A stretch of 64,000 nt of DNA, from contig NZ_JARRIB010000002.1 in NCBI RefSeq assembly GCF_041647995.1, positions 216,432 through 280,431 of the forward strand, in the 5' to 3' direction. A program made the position numbers and the translations under genes. Source of the DNA: Pyrococcus kukulkanii (lineage in GTDB: Archaea; Methanobacteriota_B; Thermococci; Thermococcales; Thermococcaceae). A model generated the notes under the pieces. It was not told the origin of the DNA, searched no databases, and worked only from the letters and a program-made list of their open reading frames with translations. Positions 17,724 through 27,367 of this stretch are shown piece by piece; position 1 is the stretch's first letter, and every line of letters begins with the position of its first letter.

Positions 17724-18440
17724 CTACCACCTCGTGAACGTCCTAAGCTTCTTTGCAATTTCCTCCTCTGGCAGGATTTTCTTTAGAACTTCGACAAGCC
17801 CAGGAATGTTTGCGTCCATTGAAGGCCCCCTGCACCCTATGCATCCTAATCCTAAGGCAGGGCACTGGGCATTACACCCTCCAGCCGTTACTGGTCCAAG
17901 GCATGGAATCCCCTTCTTTAAGAGAACGCACTCGTACTCGTTGAGTTTGCACTCAAGGCAGACCGGATAGTCCTTTGCAACAGGCTCAACTCCTCTCGCC
18001 AGGTTCATCAGGACTTGAAATACCTCCTCCTTATTGTAGGGGCACCCAGGAATGGCGAAGTCAACGGGGACGTACTCCGTTATCGGTCTTGGTTCAAGAA
18101 CTTTCGTTGGTCCTTTGATGTCTCCATATATCCTTCTAAATGCCTCCTTTGCATTTTCAACGCTCCCTTGAACGCTACCGTGGGTTGCACAAGTTCCTAG
18201 GGCTATCAAGTATTCACTCCTGTTTCTTGCTTCCCTAAGGACCTCAAGGTCTCTCTGCGTTGAAACCGTTCCAGTTACAAGGGCAACGTCAACCCTCTCC
18301 TTACTTTTGCGTGAGCTCGCCATGTGAAACTCAACTATATCGTAGAACTCAAGGATGTCAAATAACCTATCGTACAGGAACAGCAAGTTGAGGGCACAAC
18401 CCCCGCAATCCGTAAGCTCAAAAACTGCTAACTTCATCAT
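17724..18440 (-). CDS. shyD: Sulfhydrogenase II delta subunit
   Basis: [NiFe]-hydrogenase small subunit holding the electron-transfer [4Fe-4S] clusters next to the active site. It is 238 residues from ATG 18440 (GAGGGGGTTGAT precedes it), beginning MMKLAVFELTDCGGCALNLL with the first CxxC. Further cysteines lie around LGTCATHG, GCPYNKEEV, CLECKLNEYEC and the CIGCRGPS cluster. The longer open frame beginning inside shyG is an artefact. The start overlaps the shyG stop (ATGA-type coupling). Confidence 0.9.
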   Translation of the reverse strand: MMKLAVFELTDCGGCALNLLFLYDRLFDILEFYDIVEFHMASSRKSKERVDVALVTGTVSTQRDLEVLREARNRSEYLIALGTCATHGSVQGSVENAKEAFRRIYGDIKGPTKVLEPRPITEYVPVDFAIPGCPYNKEEVFQVLMNLARGVEPVAKDYPVCLECKLNEYECVLLKKGIPCLGPVTAGGCNAQCPALGLGCIGCRGPSMDANIPGLVEVLKKILPEEEIAKKLRTFTRW

Positions 18441-19303
18441 ATCAACCCCCTCGTCGAGAGGGCATCCCAGTAGGTGAAGACGGGTCCATCCTTGCAGATG
18501 TACTTCCAGCTCGTGCTCGTCCCAACGACGCAGTGGCCGCACTTTCCAACTCCGCACTTCATCCTCCTCTCAAGCGTCATGTATATCCTCCCTGGGGATA
18601 GTCCTCTGTTCAGAAGTTCCCTTATCACGAACTTGTACATAACTGGTGGACCACAGATCAGTGCATAGGAATTGTTAACATCAAACTCCTCCCCCCTGAA
18701 CAGATCCGTAACTACTCCTTTGCACACTTTCTCCGAGAACCCCTTCTCAAGGTAGACACATGAAGGAGTCTCAACTTCGTAAGCAAGCTTGACGTGGCAG
18801 TTAAGCTTTTCCCCATGCTTGAGTAGATATATTATCTCATCCCTGAACAATATATCTTCGTAGCTCTTCGTCCCGTAGAAGAGGTATATCTTCTCGAATT
18901 TGCCCGTATCAATTGCGTACCACAGCACGGAACGTAAGGGAGCCATTCCCAGGCCACCAGCAACAAGAATTAAGTTCGATCCTTCCATCTTTTCAAGAGG
19001 GAAGCCGTTGCCATAGGGTCCTCTAATTCCTATTGATTCTCCTTCACTAAACTTGTGGATGAACCTCGTTAACCTTCCAACCCTCCTTATGCAGAGCTGT
19101 ATCGGCTTCCTTGTGGGTGGTGAGCAGATGCTGATTGGGAACTCTCCATAACCCCTCAGGTCAACTATAACGAACTGCCCTGGCTTGAAGATAAAGTTTT
19201 CTTCAACTTCCCTATCGGTAAAGCGGAGTGTGAAGAGTTTTTCCCTTGGTGTGAGCTCCCTAATCTCAATTATCTTAGCATCGTAGCTTTGATAGGGGTT
19301 CAT
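18437..19303 (-). CDS. shyG: Sulfhydrogenase II gamma subunit (FAD/NAD(P)-binding)
   Basis: Flavoprotein that hands electrons between NAD(P)H and the iron-sulfur chain. It is 288 residues of ferredoxin-NADP reductase type: FAD-binding barrel (FPISICSPP and YGNGFPL), nucleotide domain (VAGGLGMAPLRS) and a C-terminal [2Fe-2S] site in the CGVGKCGHC...C region. It overlaps shyB at its start and shyD at its end by 4 bases each. It is related in sequence to NfnB across the divergent promoter, suggesting shared ancestry. Confidence 0.9.
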   Translation of the reverse strand: MNPYQSYDAKIIEIRELTPREKLFTLRFTDREVEENFIFKPGQFVIVDLRGYGEFPISICSPPTRKPIQLCIRRVGRLTRFIHKFSEGESIGIRGPYGNGFPLEKMEGSNLILVAGGLGMAPLRSVLWYAIDTGKFEKIYLFYGTKSYEDILFRDEIIYLLKHGEKLNCHVKLAYEVETPSCVYLEKGFSEKVCKGVVTDLFRGEEFDVNNSYALICGPPVMYKFVIRELLNRGLSPGRIYMTLERRMKCGVGKCGHCVVGTSTSWKYICKDGPVFTYWDALSTRGLI

Positions 19304-20304
19304 AACAATCCCTCCCGAATCTCCTCAAGAACCTTTACATGTTCTATCCTTGCTGGACAGAATTCATCACACCTTCCACAACCAACACAGTTGAAGCCCG
19401 CAGAGGGGTCGAAATAACTCTTGCAGTAGTAGCGATGCCTAAATCTATCCAAACGGGTGGGTCTGAAGTTGTGGCCTCCAGCTACCAAGCCGTGAGTTGG
19501 CATAAAGCACGAATCATATCTCCTCTCTCTCACGACCTCATAAGCCCTAATCCAATTGTCGCAGACCTCGTAGCATCTGCACGTTGGGCAGACGAGGGTG
19601 CAGTTTCCACAGCCCAGGCACTTCTCAGCGTACTTCTTCCACACCTGGCTGTTGAAGGCTAAGTCAAGGATATCTGCCAGGCCTTCTTTGTTTAGACTCC
19701 TCTTGAACGCTTTGGCTCTCTTCTCTTCAAATTCTTTGAAGTGCCTTAGATCCTCCTCCGTAACTTCTTCGAATAACTCTTGGTTCTCCCACACTACCTC
19801 GTGACCCCGAACGCTTCCTACTCTCACTAGCCAGCCATCCGGTAGTTCGTGAAGAAAGAGGTCGAAGCCATCCATCGCAAAGTCCGTTCCCAAGCTCTTG
19901 CAGAAGCAGTATTCATCAGGCATACAGCTTATCCCTACTATAAACGCATTCTCTCTCCTTGACTTGTAGTATGGATCTGGAGGATCTCCAAGGTACGTTT
20001 TGTCCAAAATCTTGAGCCCATGAATGTCGCATGAGTGAAGTCCGAAGAGAACGAATCTTTCTTCATCCTTTATCTCTTCCCACTTATCCCCTTTTAACCT
20101 GAATAACTCATCTCTGGGTTTCACGAAGAACTTCTTTGGGGGGAGTATAGTTCTCGTGTAGTCTAAGCTGAGCTCTTTAATATCATCAACCTGCATAAAT
20201 ACATATGTCGAGTTACGTTTTACTGGACCATATATTTTGCCAAGTTGCTTGAGAGATTCAAAAAACGCGGGAAAGTTTTCGGCAGAAAGCTTGACGTACC
20301 TCAT
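19300..20304 (-). CDS. shyB: Sulfhydrogenase II beta subunit (4Fe-4S protein)
   Basis: Iron-sulfur subunit of 334 residues carrying two C-terminal [4Fe-4S] ferredoxin-type sites (CLGCGNCTLVCPTCRCY near residue 228 and CVGCGRCDEFCPARI near residue 307). It is related to the anaerobic sulfite-reductase A subunit and was linked to sulfur reduction in vitro in Pyrococcus hydrogenases. First gene of the shyBGDA operon. Its upstream spacer carries an exact SurR consensus site on this strand. Confidence 0.9.
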   Translation of the reverse strand: MRYVKLSAENFPAFFESLKQLGKIYGPVKRNSTYVFMQVDDIKELSLDYTRTILPPKKFFVKPRDELFRLKGDKWEEIKDEERFVLFGLHSCDIHGLKILDKTYLGDPPDPYYKSRRENAFIVGISCMPDEYCFCKSLGTDFAMDGFDLFLHELPDGWLVRVGSVRGHEVVWENQELFEEVTEEDLRHFKEFEEKRAKAFKRSLNKEGLADILDLAFNSQVWKKYAEKCLGCGNCTLVCPTCRCYEVCDNWIRAYEVVRERRYDSCFMPTHGLVAGGHNFRPTRLDRFRHRYYCKSYFDPSAGFNCVGCGRCDEFCPARIEHVKVLEEIREGLL

Positions 20305-20386
20305 AAATATTCACCCTCTTAGTATTTTCTTATTTTCTATTGGTAAAATAATAAAATAATAAGGATTTCCAAAACGCTATTTTGAC

Positions 20387-20411
20387 AACCTCAAGTTTTA
20401 AACAAATGGTA
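20387..20411 (-). promoter_or_regulatory. SurR binding site between shyB and nfnB
   Basis: On the minus strand, bases 20403-20387 read GTTTAAAACTTGAGGTT, an exact match to the SurR consensus GTTn3AACn5GTT. On the plus strand, 20395-20411 reads GTTTTAAACAAATGGTA, a match except for the last base. SurR is the Thermococcales redox switch that activates hydrogenase genes when elemental sulfur is absent. The site lies about 80 bases before shyB and 60-80 before nfnB, within the divergent promoter. Confidence 0.75.
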
Positions 20412-20471
20412 AAATACATGGAAGAATTTTTATTATAATTTGGAAACAGAAATATTTGTGAGGTGATGCAA

Positions 20472-21308
20472 ATGTACAAAATTTTACGGAAAGAACGGCT
20501 TGCTCCTGGCATTAATCTTTTTGAAATAGAAGCTCCTAGAGTGGCTAAACACGCGAAACCAGGGCAGTTCGTGATCGTGAGATTACATGAGAAAGGTGAA
20601 AGAATACCCTTGACAATTGCCGACGTTGACAAAAGTAAAGGTTCAGTTACGATAGTTGCCCAAGAGGTCGGAAAAACAACTCACGAATTGGGCACGTACA
20701 ATGAAGGGGATTACATCTCGGATCTCCTGGGGCCCTTGGGAAACCCAAGCCACATAGACAAGTTCGGAACGGTAGTAATGGTTGGGGGTGGAGTTGGTGT
20801 TGCGGAGATATACCCAGTCGCGAGAGCCATGAAGGAAGCGGGCAACTATGTGATCTCGATCCTGGGGTTCAGGACAAAAGAGTTAGTTTTCTGGGAGGAC
20901 AAGCTTAGAGACGTTAGCGATGAAGTAATAGTCACGACAAACGATGGAAGTTATGGAATGAAGGGCTTTACAACTCATGCGCTTCAAAAGTTAATCGATG
21001 AGGGTAGGAAGATTGACCTGGTACATGCAGTTGGACCTGCAATAATGATGAAAGCCGTTGCGGAGCTAACCAAGCCCTACGGGATAAAGACTATGGCAAG
21101 CTTGAACCCGATAATGGTCGATGGAACAGGGATGTGCGGAGCGTGCAGGATTACGGTGGGGGGAGAGATAAAGTTTGCTTGTGTCGATGGGCCCGAGTTC
21201 GATGCCCACTTAGTTGATTGGGATGAGCTAATGAAGAGGCTCAACTATTATCGTGATTTAGAGTTGATAAGCTTTGAAAAGTGGAAGAGGGAAAGGGGGA
21301 TGGTTTGA
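20472..21308 (+). CDS. sudB: Nfn/sulfide dehydrogenase small (beta) subunit
   Basis: FAD and [2Fe-2S] subunit of NADH-dependent ferredoxin:NADP+ oxidoreductase (Nfn), first described in P. furiosus as sulfide dehydrogenase; it bifurcates electrons between NAD, NADP and ferredoxin. It is 278 residues from ATG 20472, with GAGGTGAT before it; an earlier GTG/ATG is possible but the size and MYKILRKERLAPG start match the family. Motifs: GGGVGVAEIYPVA and the cluster site DGTGMCGACR...CVDGPEFD. One base before the next gene. Confidence 0.92.
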   Translation: MYKILRKERLAPGINLFEIEAPRVAKHAKPGQFVIVRLHEKGERIPLTIADVDKSKGSVTIVAQEVGKTTHELGTYNEGDYISDLLGPLGNPSHIDKFGTVVMVGGGVGVAEIYPVARAMKEAGNYVISILGFRTKELVFWEDKLRDVSDEVIVTTNDGSYGMKGFTTHALQKLIDEGRKIDLVHAVGPAIMMKAVAELTKPYGIKTMASLNPIMVDGTGMCGACRITVGGEIKFACVDGPEFDAHLVDWDELMKRLNYYRDLELISFEKWKRERGMV

Positions 21309-22733
<1,425 letters not shown>

Positions 22734-23276
22734 CTACCATTTATTTTTTCTGTACCCCAAGAAAAAGCCTCTAAATGTCATGCCCATGAAATCTTCCCCT
22801 AGGAAACCATCAAAGAACTTCCTTGTCTCTTCTGGGTTAAGCCACTCTATGTGATCAGGAATGCCTTCGTCGAAGTAATAAGTTATTGCATCGTCCTTTT
22901 TGCTTGCTATATCCAACGTGTATATTTTTTTGTTAAACCTCTTCGCCTTCTCAACCTCCCTGCATACTAGGGAGGAGAACTTTCCGTACACGGCAACGGC
23001 GACGACGTAATCAACTTCCCTGATTTTGTCACTTACATCTCTTATACCATAGTCCGAGGGAAGAATGACGTTTGTTGAACCAAGTTTCTCTTTGATTATC
23101 TCCAAAATAATTTTCTCAGTTTTCGTGTGATACAAAATAGTAGGCTCGCTTAGATATACTGGAGGCCCGTAAGCTTTTTTCTTTTTCCTAAATATTTTAA
23201 ACACCATTCGGAACACCTCAGGTGGGGACTTTACGTCATCATTGACCCCCGAATCAGCAGGGATGACACTCATCAT
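22734..23276 (-). CDS. Hypothetical cytoplasmic protein
   Basis: I do not recognise this protein (180 residues from ATG 23276, which has AAAGGAG at good spacing; ATG 23207, also with a GAGGTG site, would give 157 residues). It alternates hydrophobic strands and charged helices (REVDYVVAVAVYGKFSSLV and NKKIYTLDIAS), suggesting a small Rossmann-like or nucleoside-deoxyribosyltransferase-like fold. It is transcribed from its own short promoter, convergent with sudA and not part of the operon that starts further right. Confidence 0.55.
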   Translation of the reverse strand: MMSVIPADSGVNDDVKSPPEVFRMVFKIFRKKKKAYGPPVYLSEPTILYHTKTEKIILEIIKEKLGSTNVILPSDYGIRDVSDKIREVDYVVAVAVYGKFSSLVCREVEKAKRFNKKIYTLDIASKKDDAITYYFDEGIPDHIEWLNPEETRKFFDGFLGEDFMGMTFRGFFLGYRKNKW

Positions 23277-23419
23277 AGGTGCTCCTTTCAAATTTGAAAT
23301 AAAATAGGGCTATTTTAACTTTATCGGGGATCTTAGCTTTGCGTTTCCTTCTGCTCTATAACAAAAGATAAAGGATTTAAAGCTCGGAAAAATTTTTGAA
23401 AAATATGAAAGGCCTTGTA

Positions 23420-23713
23420 CTACCCTTTGATTATTTTTGCTAGTTTTTTTGTGAGGGTGTCGAGGAATTCTATGAATTCTTTTTCGTTGTACATTACTAG
23501 GTGTTTTTTCTCTTCGATTAGTTCTTGTAGTTCTAGTAGTTCTGGGGTTGCTTTTCCCTCTTCTTTCATTATTTCGATTAGCCTTGCAGCTGCATCGATT
23601 AATCTTAGGGGTCCGTACAGGGGAGGCTCATCAACACAACCTCTAGCGCTCGTTATTAAGAAGGCTAAAAGCTTGAAGTGGCTATCATTTAATATGTTGT
23701 CCGTACTTTTCAA
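23420..23713 (-). CDS. Small DUF6092-like protein, last gene of the eleven-gene operon
   Basis: A 97-residue helical protein; the family name is a tentative recollection. It starts at TTG 23713 directly after a strong AGGAGGTGG site, inside the end of the nitroreductase gene (29-base overlap). The N-terminal part (SHFKLLAFLITSARGCVDEPPLYGPLRLIDAA) is well ordered and looks like a ligand or flavoprotein-binding helix bundle; the C-terminus is Lys/Glu-rich. Function unknown; coupling suggests a partner of the nitroreductase. Confidence 0.55.
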   Translation of the reverse strand: MKSTDNILNDSHFKLLAFLITSARGCVDEPPLYGPLRLIDAAARLIEIMKEEGKATPELLELQELIEEKKHLVMYNEKEFIEFLDTLTKKLAKIIKG

Positions 23714-24209
23714 CGTGAACCACCTCCTCTAGGGGTCTCCTCTTTGGTGGTTTAGGCCAGAATTCAGGGTACCCAAAACTTATCATTAAGACGGGCTCTA
23801 TATCTTCGGGAATTTCCAGGAGTTCTTTTAATGCCACCTTGTTAAACGAGACTATTGGACAAGAGCCAATTCCCAGGGAGTACGCCATTAACATCATGTT
23901 TTGAGCTGCCATTGAAATATCCATTAATGCGATCCGTTCTCCCTCCCTACCTCCCCTTTCGGCCCGTTTTTTGTTAATGCAGAGAATTATTAAGGCTGCT
24001 GGATTCCCAAACAATCCTGGAGAGACTAGTTTTATCTTCCCTATCATCTCCTTATTTGTCACTAAAATGAACTCCCAAGCCTGAATATTACTACCACTCG
24101 GGGCCCAAATTCCAGCCTCAAGAATCTTAAGCAAATCTTCCTTGGGAATCCCCTTATCCTTAAACCTCCTCACAGCCCTACGACCCTTAATGATATCTAG
24201 AAGCTCCAA
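23685..24209 (-). CDS. Nitroreductase-family FMN protein (operon copy)
   Basis: A 174-residue NAD(P)H/FMN oxidoreductase-fold protein with the phosphate-binding start GRRAVRRFKDKGIP, the APSGSNIQAWEF loop and GIGSCPIVSFN. It starts at TTG 24209 after GGAGGGAG, 3 bases from the racemase-like stop. In this family the reaction ranges from nitro-group reduction to dehydrogenation of cyclic or peptide substrates; here a redox step on the compound handled by the operon is the simplest idea, but this is inference. A second, separate family member is at 37.8 kb. Confidence 0.8.
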   Translation of the reverse strand: MELLDIIKGRRAVRRFKDKGIPKEDLLKILEAGIWAPSGSNIQAWEFILVTNKEMIGKIKLVSPGLFGNPAALIILCINKKRAERGGREGERIALMDISMAAQNMMLMAYSLGIGSCPIVSFNKVALKELLEIPEDIEPVLMISFGYPEFWPKPPKRRPLEEVVHVEKYGQHIK

Positions 24210-24212
24210 TGA

Positions 24213-24920
24213 CTACTCCCTCCTTTTTTCGTGTGGGGGATGGAATGATACCTTACTATGAGAAAGACCTAGCTTAACAAGGTCTTCTGCAATTTTTAGG
24301 GCTACTAGCCCAGGTTCAATTACCGGAACACCTAGCTGGTCTTGAAGCCATTTCCCTAGCCCAATTAAACTTCCACAACTTAGTACTATTACTTCAGCGC
24401 CATCATTCTCAATTGCGTCCTTTGCTTCTTTTAGCAAAGCCTGTTTTATGTCCTCTATTCTATTGGCTATATCAAGAACCGTAAAATCGACTGTTCTTAT
24501 AGATGCTAATTTGTTTTCTAGTCCGTACATCCTAACAGCATCGAGGGTTTTTCCTCTAGAGTTCTTTGAACCAACTCCAACTATTGAGAATTTTCTACCC
24601 AACATTGATGCAATATGGAGGGCACTTTCTCTTAGCCCTACTACTGGGATTGTTAACTTTTCCCGAGCTGCGAATAAAGCAGGATCGCTAAAGCAATAAA
24701 TTATAACTGCATCGTACCCTTCTTCTTCGGCTTTTTCTGCCTCTTTTAAAGTTTCGAGCTCTGACCATGCAATATCATAGTACTGCTCTATAGATTCCGG
24801 GCCTCTAGTTAAGTTAACAACTGTTATCTCCGTATCTGGATCCTTTACTTTGTTGTATGCATCTTCTATCCCTTTATTCCAAAGTTCGGTTGAAACAGGA
24901 ACAATGACCTTTATCCTCAT
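24213..24920 (-). CDS. Asp/Glu/hydantoin racemase-family protein A
   Basis: A 235-residue member of the cofactor-independent racemase superfamily. The two active-site cysteines are Cys76 (IIYCFSDPAL) and Cys182 (VLSCGSLIG), so acid-base chemistry should be intact. ATG 24920 follows GAGGATTAAGAT and lies 3 bases after the M20 stop. It is one of two such proteins in the operon (the other at 32.6 kb). They differ enough to suggest distinct substrates, for example a hydantoin or an N-carbamoyl/amino acid. Confidence 0.8.
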   Translation of the reverse strand: MRIKVIVPVSTELWNKGIEDAYNKVKDPDTEITVVNLTRGPESIEQYYDIAWSELETLKEAEKAEEEGYDAVIIYCFSDPALFAAREKLTIPVVGLRESALHIASMLGRKFSIVGVGSKNSRGKTLDAVRMYGLENKLASIRTVDFTVLDIANRIEDIKQALLKEAKDAIENDGAEVIVLSCGSLIGLGKWLQDQLGVPVIEPGLVALKIAEDLVKLGLSHSKVSFHPPHEKRRE

Positions 24921-24923
24921 ATC

Positions 24924-26177
24924 TTAATCCTCCTCTAACAGGCTTACCACAGCAAAAACTTTGGAGTCTTCAACCATGTTTTCTATCTTGGCATATTCAT
25001 TGGGCTGATGAGCAGTTTCATCACAAGTGCACCATACGGCGGCAGGAATTCCGAGTTTTCTGAAGAAAGCTGCAAAAGTTCCACCACCAATGCCACCTAC
25101 ATACGGAGTTATGTTACGAAGTAGCCGGAGGGCTTTTTTGAGGAGCACTACAATTTCTGAGTCTTCGGGAGTGGGACTTGGGGCTTCAAATTTCCTTAAG
25201 ACTGAGATTTCAATTTTTGCTCCATAACTTCTTTCAAAAACTGAGGCTATATTCTGTATGGTCTCTAGGATATCATCCAAGTTGTGTTCTGGAAGAACTC
25301 TGCAATCGAAGTACAAAATATCTTCCCCGGGGATTATGTTTATTGCATCTACGTTCTTCTCTTTCTTCGTAGGCTCAAACGTACTTATTGGGGGATCAAA
25401 AAGCTCATTTCTTTCTGAATATTTTGCATAGAGCATTTCGTGAAGGGTTGTTGCGAATTTCATCCCTACTAAATGGGCATTAATACCCTTTTCGGGACTC
25501 ATGGCATGAGTTTGCTTCCCAACTGTTTTAACTTGAAAGACTAATCTACTTTTTTCTGCTATTTCGATGAATGTTCCTTCTGGGTTTCCTGCGTCGGGGA
25601 CTAGGACTAGGTCGTCTTTTCTGAATAGTTCTGGGTGGTTTTCCATCAACCATTTTATTCCATAGTTACTCCCTGTTTCTTCATCACTTACGAAGGCTAG
25701 GATTATTGTTCTCTTAGGCCGTATCCCGAGGTTCATTAGGGCTTTAACAGCGTACAGAGAGGCAACGAGACTCTGGCCGTTGTCCTCACTACCCCTACCG
25801 TACACTTTTCCATCCTTTACAATAGGTTCGAAGGGTTTTGTAACAGTCCACTTGCTCAAATCTCCGGGAGGCACAACATCTAAGTGTGTAAGAATCCACA
25901 GTCTTGGGCTTTTCTCACCCTGCTCTCCATAATAGTACGCTAGAATATTGGGTCGTACACCATTCTTAGCCCTTGGATCAGGGGCATTGTACTGTTCAAT
26001 CTTGTCAAATGGCCAATCCTTAATAATCTCAAGCAATTTTTGGGCCTTATCGTACTCCCCCTCACCACCACTATCCGGACTAATTGCAGGAATCCTAATA
26101 AGCTCCACTAAGGTCTGAACCATATCATCCCTAAGAGAATCAATTTCATTACAAATTGCCCCTATCTCCTTTTTCAT
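24924..26177 (-). CDS. M20-family peptidase/amidohydrolase
   Basis: Di-zinc hydrolase of 417 residues in the ArgE/DapE/carboxypeptidase G2 group. Metal and catalytic motifs are THLDVVPPGD, GRGSEDNGQS, SDEETGSNYG and the C-terminal CDETAHQPNEY. ATG 26177 is chosen for its GGAGGAAGGGAG site; the upstream part of the open frame is hydrophobic and unsupported. The family releases amino acids from dipeptides, acyl or carbamoyl derivatives. In this operon it is the likely amide-cleaving step after OPT import. Confidence 0.85.
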   Translation of the reverse strand: MKKEIGAICNEIDSLRDDMVQTLVELIRIPAISPDSGGEGEYDKAQKLLEIIKDWPFDKIEQYNAPDPRAKNGVRPNILAYYYGEQGEKSPRLWILTHLDVVPPGDLSKWTVTKPFEPIVKDGKVYGRGSEDNGQSLVASLYAVKALMNLGIRPKRTIILAFVSDEETGSNYGIKWLMENHPELFRKDDLVLVPDAGNPEGTFIEIAEKSRLVFQVKTVGKQTHAMSPEKGINAHLVGMKFATTLHEMLYAKYSERNELFDPPISTFEPTKKEKNVDAINIIPGEDILYFDCRVLPEHNLDDILETIQNIASVFERSYGAKIEISVLRKFEAPSPTPEDSEIVVLLKKALRLLRNITPYVGGIGGGTFAAFFRKLGIPAAVWCTCDETAHQPNEYAKIENMVEDSKVFAVVSLLEED

Positions 26178-26233
26178 ACTCCCTTCCTCCTTAAGGTTAA
26201 TTAAAAATGTAAAATAGACAAAATTAAACAAAT

Positions 26234-27283
26234 TCACTTTTTAAGCTCTTTAGCGAGTTTTGCAAGTTCGGGTGGGTAAATAACATTTCCTTCGTCCATT
26301 ATCTGCACATCATCTATCCACACTGACGAATCTAGACAAATCCCATCGCTGTGGGATGCTGCTGGGACTCCTCCCGGAATATCGGGAACTAATCTTGGCC
26401 CTATGTTTCCTATTCCCCACTCAGTGGCTCCCCAAACTCTTTCATCTTCGACAACATTTCCGGTGAGTTTGGCTCCAGGATTGAAGCCATAAGATATATG
26501 GGCTAATTGGTACATGTTAGGATCATTAAATCTTTCTAACCAGTTAGCGAATTCTCTAGCTTCTCTTCCTCCTTCTATATTAACTATCCTTCCTTTTTCA
26601 ACCTCTAGCTTAATGGGTTCTCTCAGAAGACCTATTGGGGGTGTTACTGAACCATCAAAGACTATAACTCCATTGATAGTTTCTAATTTGGGAGTCCAGC
26701 TTATCTGACCTGGCAACATCTCGTAAGTTCCTTTTGGAACGTACCCTGAGTGGACTATCATTGGCCTATCTGGATGATTTTCAAACTCAACGTCAGTTCC
26801 AGCTGGAGTTGTGATTCTGACGTGTTTTCCATTCTTTGTTATCTCGGCTATTTTTTCGAGGAATTCGGAAAGTTTTTTCATATCAACTTTTCCAATTGTT
26901 CTAACCATCATGTCGGGGTTCATGCCCACTAGACAAATGTACCTCAACTCTTTGTTTTCTCTGATAACGGTGTCAAAAACTGTTGAGTATAATAGCCACT
27001 GATAGTTGAACTCTATCCAAACATCAACATTCGTCAATGCTCCTATTAGAGCCTTCTGAGGTAACATGGGGTCAGCAGCTTTTCCTACACCATCAGGAGT
27101 TGCGACCCAAATAACAAGGGGCTTTGCTCCAGCCTCAAAAACTGCCCTTGCAGTTGCATTGACGACTTCTTCGCTTGAAAGGGTATCGGCGGTTATACCT
27201 ACAATCTCCCCTGGTTGTACATCCAAAATATCTCTTACGAGCCTTCTTGCAGCAAGACCAAGCTCAAATTCGTACGTTTTCAT
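26234..27283 (-). CDS. M29 aminopeptidase/NicX-like metalloenzyme B
   Basis: A 349-residue member of the thermophilic aminopeptidase (M29)/2,5-dihydroxypyridine dioxygenase (NicX) superfamily. C-terminal motifs E-G-GREAREFANW, AHISYGFNPGAKLTGNVVEDERVWG and HSDGICLDSSVWID supply His/Asp/Glu ligands. ATG 27283 follows AAGGAGGTGG. It may be a peptidase or an iron-dependent ring-opening enzyme; the sequence alone does not decide. It is a diverged paralog of the gene at 29 kb, with the OPT transporter gene between them. Confidence 0.75.
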   Translation of the reverse strand: MKTYEFELGLAARRLVRDILDVQPGEIVGITADTLSSEEVVNATARAVFEAGAKPLVIWVATPDGVGKAADPMLPQKALIGALTNVDVWIEFNYQWLLYSTVFDTVIRENKELRYICLVGMNPDMMVRTIGKVDMKKLSEFLEKIAEITKNGKHVRITTPAGTDVEFENHPDRPMIVHSGYVPKGTYEMLPGQISWTPKLETINGVIVFDGSVTPPIGLLREPIKLEVEKGRIVNIEGGREAREFANWLERFNDPNMYQLAHISYGFNPGAKLTGNVVEDERVWGATEWGIGNIGPRLVPDIPGGVPAASHSDGICLDSSVWIDDVQIMDEGNVIYPPELAKLAKELKK

Positions 27284-27367
27284 TTTTACCACCTCCTTGG
27301 GGTTATATTTCTGAGCAAAGCAAAATAAAAGATAAGTGGATAAAATAGAGCTAAAAACTAAAAGACA

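Noticed and set aside
23292..23419. Promoter or small gene between the eleven-gene operon end and the hypothetical gene
   Set aside because: AT-rich with no ORF or clear hairpin; only ordinary terminator/promoter space.
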